Assembly (NCBI GenBank): GCA_964458575.1
Contig: CAYWMD010000018.1
Coordinates: forward strand, 1-64,000
Origin: CAYWMD01 sp964458575
GTDB taxonomy: Bacteria; Verrucomicrobiota; Verrucomicrobiia; Limisphaerales; JADLHS01
Direction: 5' to 3'
DNA length: 64,000 nucleotides
Shown: positions 59,904 through 64,000 of the stretch, piece by piece
Layout: every line of letters starts with the position of its first letter
Numbering within the stretch: position 1 is the stretch's first letter
Notes under the pieces: generated by a model
The model's database searches: none
What the model was told of the DNA's origin: nothing
Seen by the model: the letters and a program-made list of their open reading frames with translations, nothing else
Program-made: the position numbers and the translations under genes

Positions 59904-60056
59904 CGCGCGACGTGGCTTGCGGGTGATTCCGCCGAGGCCTTCAACGACATCGAGCATCCCCGGCGCGTCGTGCCGCAGAAAACCCGGGTGACTTTCGCGA
60001 ACGGGATGATCATGCTGCCGCCACACTCTTTGACGATCGTGAATGTGACCCGTTGA
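59904..60056 (+). pseudogene. Alpha-L-arabinofuranosidase remnant, C-terminal fragment
   Basis: About 50 codons: WLAGDSAEAFNDIEHPRRVV followed by PQKTRVTFANGMIMLPPHSL and TIVNVTR, then stop. The pattern N-D-x-E-x-P...V-P...PPHSLTIV is the last strand block of GH51-type alpha-L-arabinofuranosidases. No other part of such a gene is present; the frame continues upstream only as antisense-type sequence of the oxidoreductase end. It is probably the scar of a lost arabinose-releasing gene. It lies 24 bases before the sulfatase fusion start. Confidence 0.6.
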
Positions 60057-60080
60057 GAATTTGCGGTTACCCGCGCCACT

Positions 60081-63000
60081 ATGAAGTTAGCCGCCACTTT
60101 TCTGACGCTGGCAATGTTGGCCGTCGCTTCGGCCGGTCCGACCACCACACCGCCGAACATTATTTTCATCCTCGCCGACGATCTCGGTTACGGCGATGTC
60201 CAGTGCTACAACCCGCAGCGCGGCAAGATCGCCACGCCGAATCTCGACCGCCTCGCGCGCGAAGGGATGCGCTTTACTGACGCGCACACGGCTTCGAGCG
60301 TTTGCACGCCGACGCGCTACTCGGTGCTGACCGGGCGCTACGCCTGGCGCACGCGATTGCAATCCGGAGTGCTCGACGGTTTCTCGCCGCCGCTGATCGC
60401 GTCGAATCGGATGACGGTCGCGTCCCTGCTGAAGAGCCGCGGCTACCAAACGGCGTGCTTCGGTAAATGGCATTTGGGCATGGACTGGGCGAAGAAGGAA
60501 ACCGCGACTACCAACAGATCCGCCGGTAACGACGTGGATTGGTCGCAACCGATTCGCAACGGGCCGACATCAGCTGGCTTCGACTACTACTACGGCATCG
60601 CGGCGTCGCTGGACATGCCACCGTTTGTGTTCATTGAGAACGATCGCGTCACGGCCGTGCCGAACACGGTGAAGAAATGGGTGCGCACCGGACCGGCGGC
60701 GGAATCGTTCGAAGCCGAGAATGTTATCCCCGAACTCACCCGCCGCGCCACGAACTGGTTGACGCAGCGCGCAGCCGAACGCGCGCCGTTCTTCATTTAC
60801 CTCGCCTTCAGCTCGCCGCACACGCCAGTCGTGCCGACGAAGGAGTGGCAGGGCAAGAGCGGTTTGACACCTTACGCAGATTTCGTGATGGAAACCGATG
60901 CTGCGGTCGGCGCCGTGCTCGCCGCGGTGGATCGCGCCGGGATGGGGAGCAACACGCTGATCTTTTTCTCGAGCGACAACGGCTGTTCGCCCGCTGCCGG
61001 CACGCGTGGCCTCGAACAGCTCGGGCATTTCCCGTCCGGTCCGTGGCGCGGTTACAAGGCGGACATTTGGGAAGGCGGGCATCGCGTTCCGTTCATCGCG
61101 CGTTGGCCCGGACAGATCGCGGCGGGCGCGACGAGCGACGAAACGATTTGCCTTGGTGATTTGCTGGCCACGAGCGCGGCGATCGTGGGCGCGACGCTGC
61201 CAGATAACGCCGGCGAGGACAGTGTCAGCATTTTGCCGGCGTTGCGCGGCGAAAAATTGTCGCAGCCGCTGCGCGAAGCGACGGTGCATCATTCCATTCG
61301 CGGCCAATTCGCCATCCGGCAAGGCCCGTGGAAGCTCGCGTTCTGTCCCGGCTCGGGCGGTTGGGCTGCCCCGCATGACGATGAAGCCCGCAAGCAGGCG
61401 CTCCCGGAATTGCAGCTCTACAATCTCGCGACCGACCCGGGCGAAACCAACAACCTGCAAGCGGCGGAGCCGCAGGTCGTGAAGCGGCTGACGCGATTGC
61501 TGGATCGTTTCGTCGCCGAAGGTCGTAGCACGCCCGGTGCGCGGCAAACGAACGACGTCGCCGTGGCAATTCGCACTGATGGCCCGCGGGTGCTGCCCAG
61601 CCAAGGCGGATACAACGACGGCAAGCAATGGAAACATGCGCGGGTCACGGATACCGACCCGAAGCTGCCGCGCGTGTTGTTGATCGGAGACTCCGTCGCG
61701 AACGGTTATCACAAGGAAGTTGCCGAAGCGCTCAAAGGCGTCGCGAATCTCGACCTCTGGATGACACCGAAGAACGTTGCGAACCCGGAGATGATTCCGC
61801 ATTTGCGTTCGGTGCTGAAGCACGGGCCGTATGCCGTGATTCACTTCAACGATTGCGGCTTGCACGCGTGGCAGTCGAACGCGATTCCGGAAGGGAAATA
61901 CGGCGCGTTGTTTGCGGAATTCGTCACCGCGCTGAAAGCGGACGCGGGCGGGGCGAAGTTGATTTGGGCCAGTTCCACGCCCGTCACTGCGAAGGGCAGA
62001 CCCGGTGAACTCGACACGGAAATCAACGCGACGGTCGCCGAGCACAATCGCGCGGCGCGCGAAGTCATCGCCCAACAGGGCATCGCCATCAACGATCTCT
62101 ACACGCTCATGCTCGACAAATTAAACCTCGCGCGCGGCGACCGTTGGCATTGGACGCCGCCCGGCCAGGAAATTCAGGCCGGCGCTGTCGCTGCGGCCAT
62201 TCGTCGCGTGCTGCCAGTGGCGGCCTCGCCGAACGTTGCCGTCGCCAACCGTCCCAACATTCTCCTCATCCTCGCCGATGACCTGGGCTATGGTGACGTC
62301 CACGCGTTGAATCCGGAGCGCGGCAAGATTCCCACGCCGAACCTGGACCGGCTTGCCTCGCAGAGCATGGTTTTCACGGATGCGCACAGCGGTTCGTCCG
62401 TTTGCACGCCCACGCGCTACGGCGTGCTGACCGGGCGTTATGCGTGGCGGACGCGATTGCAGAAGGGGATTCTCCAGAACACCAGTCCGCCGTTGATTGC
62501 GGCGGATCGGTTGACGTTGCCCGGCATGTTGAAGGCGAATGGCTATCGCACTGCGGGCTTTGGCAAGTGGCATCTTGGATGCGACGCGCCGCTGACGAAC
62601 AATCACTTCGCGCTCGATCAGCCGTTCCACAACGGTCCGACCACGCGCGGGTTTGACTATCACTTTGGCAACGATCTGCGGTTCTTCGCCCCGTTCATGT
62701 TTGTTGAGAACGAGCGGTTCATCGGCACGCCGTTGTTTGACCGCACCGAGCCCGGAGCGAAGTTCGGCGCCGGCACGCCGCTGAAGCCGGATGATTTTTC
62801 GCACATTCTGCCGACGGTTTGCGACCGCGCCATCGCCAAGCTGAAAGAATTCGCCGTGAGCCCGCAGCCGTTCTTCATGTACTTCGCGCCGTGCGCGCCG
62901 CACGATCCGTTCGTGCCCACCGACGCATGGAAGGGCAGGAGCGGCCTGAGCGTCTATGCCGACTATGTCATGGAAACGGACGCCGAGATCGGCCGCTTAT

Positions 63001-63668
63001 TGGAAGCGTTGGAGAAATCCGGGAAAGCTGGAAACACGGTGGTGTTCCTCACGAGCGACAACGGCTGCGCGCCCTACACCGGCGTGAAGGAGATGGAGGC
63101 GAAGGGGCATTTCCCAAGCGCTGACAAACGCGGCTACAAATCTGACATCTGGGACGGCGGACATCACATCCCATTCATGGCTCGGTGGCCGGGAAAAATC
63201 CGCCCAGGCACGACCAACGCGCAGACCATTTGCCTCACCGATTTCATGGCGACGTGCGCGGAGGTCGTCGGCGCGAAACTGCCGGACAACGCGGGTGAAG
63301 ACAGCGTCAGCTTGCTGCCGTCTCTGCTCGGGAAACCGCAGCCGCCGAAACACGACGCGGTGGTGCATCATTCGCTTGACGGCAATTTCGCCATCCGCGA
63401 GGGAAAGTGGAAACTCATTTTCTGCTCTGGTTCGGGCGGCTGGAGTCAGCCCAAGAGCAACAGCAAAGCGGGCAAGGAACTGCCGCCCATCCAGCTTTAT
63501 GATGTGGTTGCTGATCCCGGTGAGCAGAAGAATCTTCAAGCCGAGAAGCCGGAAGTGGTGAAGCGGCTTATTGCGCTGATGGAGAAATTCATCGCCAACG
63601 GCCGCAGCACGCCGGGCACGAAGCAGGCAAACGATGTCGAAGTCGCCTTTCGAAAGAGCGTGGAATGA
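60081..63668 (+). CDS. Sulfatase-SGNH esterase-sulfatase fusion, exported
   Basis: 1195 residues with a signal peptide (to about residue 18). First sulfatase, about 22-500: NIIFILADDLGYGDVQCYNP, Cys75 in CTPTR then YSVLTGRYAW, GKWHLGMD, FSSDNGCSPAAG. Middle domain, about 530-715: an SGNH hydrolase with Ser538 in LLIGDSVANGY, Asn590 in HFNDCGLHAW, and Asp687/His690 in GDRWHWTPPG. Second sulfatase, about 725-1195: NILLILADDLGYGDVHALNP, Cys775 in CTPTR then YGVLTGRYAW, LTSDNGCAPYTG. All three active sites look intact. The reading frame is continuous with no frameshift. A role in removing sulfate and an ester group (probably acetyl) from one polysaccharide is inferred. Its stop overlaps the next start by 4 bases. 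Confidence 0.9.
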   Translation: MKLAATFLTLAMLAVASAGPTTTPPNIIFILADDLGYGDVQCYNPQRGKIATPNLDRLAREGMRFTDAHTASSVCTPTRYSVLTGRYAWRTRLQSGVLDGFSPPLIASNRMTVASLLKSRGYQTACFGKWHLGMDWAKKETATTNRSAGNDVDWSQPIRNGPTSAGFDYYYGIAASLDMPPFVFIENDRVTAVPNTVKKWVRTGPAAESFEAENVIPELTRRATNWLTQRAAERAPFFIYLAFSSPHTPVVPTKEWQGKSGLTPYADFVMETDAAVGAVLAAVDRAGMGSNTLIFFSSDNGCSPAAGTRGLEQLGHFPSGPWRGYKADIWEGGHRVPFIARWPGQIAAGATSDETICLGDLLATSAAIVGATLPDNAGEDSVSILPALRGEKLSQPLREATVHHSIRGQFAIRQGPWKLAFCPGSGGWAAPHDDEARKQALPELQLYNLATDPGETNNLQAAEPQVVKRLTRLLDRFVAEGRSTPGARQTNDVAVAIRTDGPRVLPSQGGYNDGKQWKHARVTDTDPKLPRVLLIGDSVANGYHKEVAEALKGVANLDLWMTPKNVANPEMIPHLRSVLKHGPYAVIHFNDCGLHAWQSNAIPEGKYGALFAEFVTALKADAGGAKLIWASSTPVTAKGRPGELDTEINATVAEHNRAAREVIAQQGIAINDLYTLMLDKLNLARGDRWHWTPPGQEIQAGAVAAAIRRVLPVAASPNVAVANRPNILLILADDLGYGDVHALNPERGKIPTPNLDRLASQSMVFTDAHSGSSVCTPTRYGVLTGRYAWRTRLQKGILQNTSPPLIAADRLTLPGMLKANGYRTAGFGKWHLGCDAPLTNNHFALDQPFHNGPTTRGFDYHFGNDLRFFAPFMFVENERFIGTPLFDRTEPGAKFGAGTPLKPDDFSHILPTVCDRAIAKLKEFAVSPQPFFMYFAPCAPHDPFVPTDAWKGRSGLSVYADYVMETDAEIGRLLEALEKSGKAGNTVVFLTSDNGCAPYTGVKEMEAKGHFPSADKRGYKSDIWDGGHHIPFMARWPGKIRPGTTNAQTICLTDFMATCAEVVGAKLPDNAGEDSVSLLPSLLGKPQPPKHDAVVHHSLDGNFAIREGKWKLIFCSGSGGWSQPKSNSKAGKELPPIQLYDVVADPGEQKNLQAEKPEVVKRLIALMEKFIANGRSTPGTKQANDVEVAFRKSVE

Positions 63669-64000
63669 AAAGAACCTCACCAACACTCCATCGTCGTGTT
63701 TTCATTGCTCAAACCGGTGTGGCCCTGGCGGGCGCAACACTGCTGCCCGAGTTGAAGACGTTTGCCGTGGACAATGCGGAACCTCACCAAGCGACCGGGT
63801 TGCGCATAGGCGAAGTCACCGACACCAGCGCGATCATCTGGACTCGGCTGACCGCGAAGGCCGCGCGGCGTGCCGCCAGTTCGGACGCCAGCGCGAGCGA
63901 GGCGTCGCCGGATCAATTGGAAGGCGCGTGTCCCGGAGCGCCGGGGCGTGTGCGCTTGCGTTACGGAATTCGCGATGACCTGCGCGACGCGACGACCACC
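63665..64000 (+). CDS. PhoD-like alkaline phosphatase, N-terminal part (partial)
   Basis: ATG 63665 overlaps the previous stop (ATGA), so it is co-translated with the sulfatase fusion. The 112 codons present begin with a signal-like region (VFIAQTGVALAGATLLPELK) preceded by basic residues. Then ATGLRIGEVTDTSAIIWTRL, the hallmark start of the PhoD-type phosphodiesterase/phosphatase N-terminal domain (the family uses Fe/Ca and acts on phosphate monoesters and diesters outside the cytoplasm). The gene runs past the end of the window, so the metal-binding catalytic domain is not visible. Confidence 0.75.
   Translation, partial: MKRTSPTLHRRVFIAQTGVALAGATLLPELKTFAVDNAEPHQATGLRIGEVTDTSAIIWTRLTAKAARRAASSDASASEASPDQLEGACPGAPGRVRLRYGIRDDLRDATTT

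Noticed and set aside
1..64000. tRNA, rRNA, CRISPR array, replication origin or intact transposase
   Set aside because: No cloverleaf with a T-loop sequence, no spaced direct repeats, no ribosomal sequence and no transposase-like protein were found by reading; a covariance search would be decisive for tRNA.

Overview
The window looks like a chromosome piece from a Verrucomicrobiota bacterium of the Pedosphaera/Limisphaerales type. This is inferred from gene content, not from a marker gene. The signs are: ten pseudopilin-like proteins with the C-terminal H-X9-DG motif; several secreted sulfatases; a DUF4838 protein and two related glycosidase-like proteins; a Planctomycetes/Verrucomicrobia-type dehydrogenase/HEAT/cytochrome fusion; a very large LamG protein; high GC; and intergenic GC-rich hairpin repeats. 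No rRNA, tRNA, CRISPR array or intact transposase was seen.

Region 1 (1-19.3 kb) looks like an accessory island. It holds the end of an outer-membrane barrel gene, an AtsA-type arylsulfatase, small membrane proteins, two intact DUF1254/DUF1214 proteins plus a remnant, a CPA2 antiporter, a FixL/FixJ-like two-component system with an extra receiver protein, a second arylsulfatase with a CTAGR active-site motif, a HAD phosphatase and a lipoprotein. It is full of debris: two sets of remnants of one DNA methyltransferase/restriction gene, a truncated sensor, a signal-peptide stub, hairpin repeats and terminators.

Region 2 (19.3-34.9 kb) carries a sugar nucleotidyltransferase, the dehydrogenase/HEAT/heme protein, an 814-aa unknown exported protein, two tandem glycosidase-like paralogues, further exported proteins and a third sulfatase.

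Region 3 (35-64 kb) is dominated by pseudopilin-like genes in three groups (2, 3 and 5 genes). They lie among a propeller hybrid-type sensor kinase with its LuxR-type regulator, a sialate-esterase-like protein, a DUF4838 protein, a 1750-aa LamG/Ig/PA14 protein, a Gfo/Idh/MocA oxidoreductase, a remnant of an alpha-L-arabinofuranosidase, a sulfatase-SGNH esterase-sulfatase fusion and the start of a PhoD-like phosphatase. The natural reading is exported degradation of sulfated and acetylated polysaccharide, sensed by the propeller kinase, with pseudopilins serving secretion or surface display.

The points most worth following are: the three-domain sulfatase/esterase/sulfatase enzyme; a 20-bp dyad-like motif found upstream of five genes or gene groups in 34.9-55.8 kb, in three cases followed by a perfect hairpin of unrelated sequence; the mosaic pseudopilin arrays; and the paired methyltransferase gene ends flanking other material.
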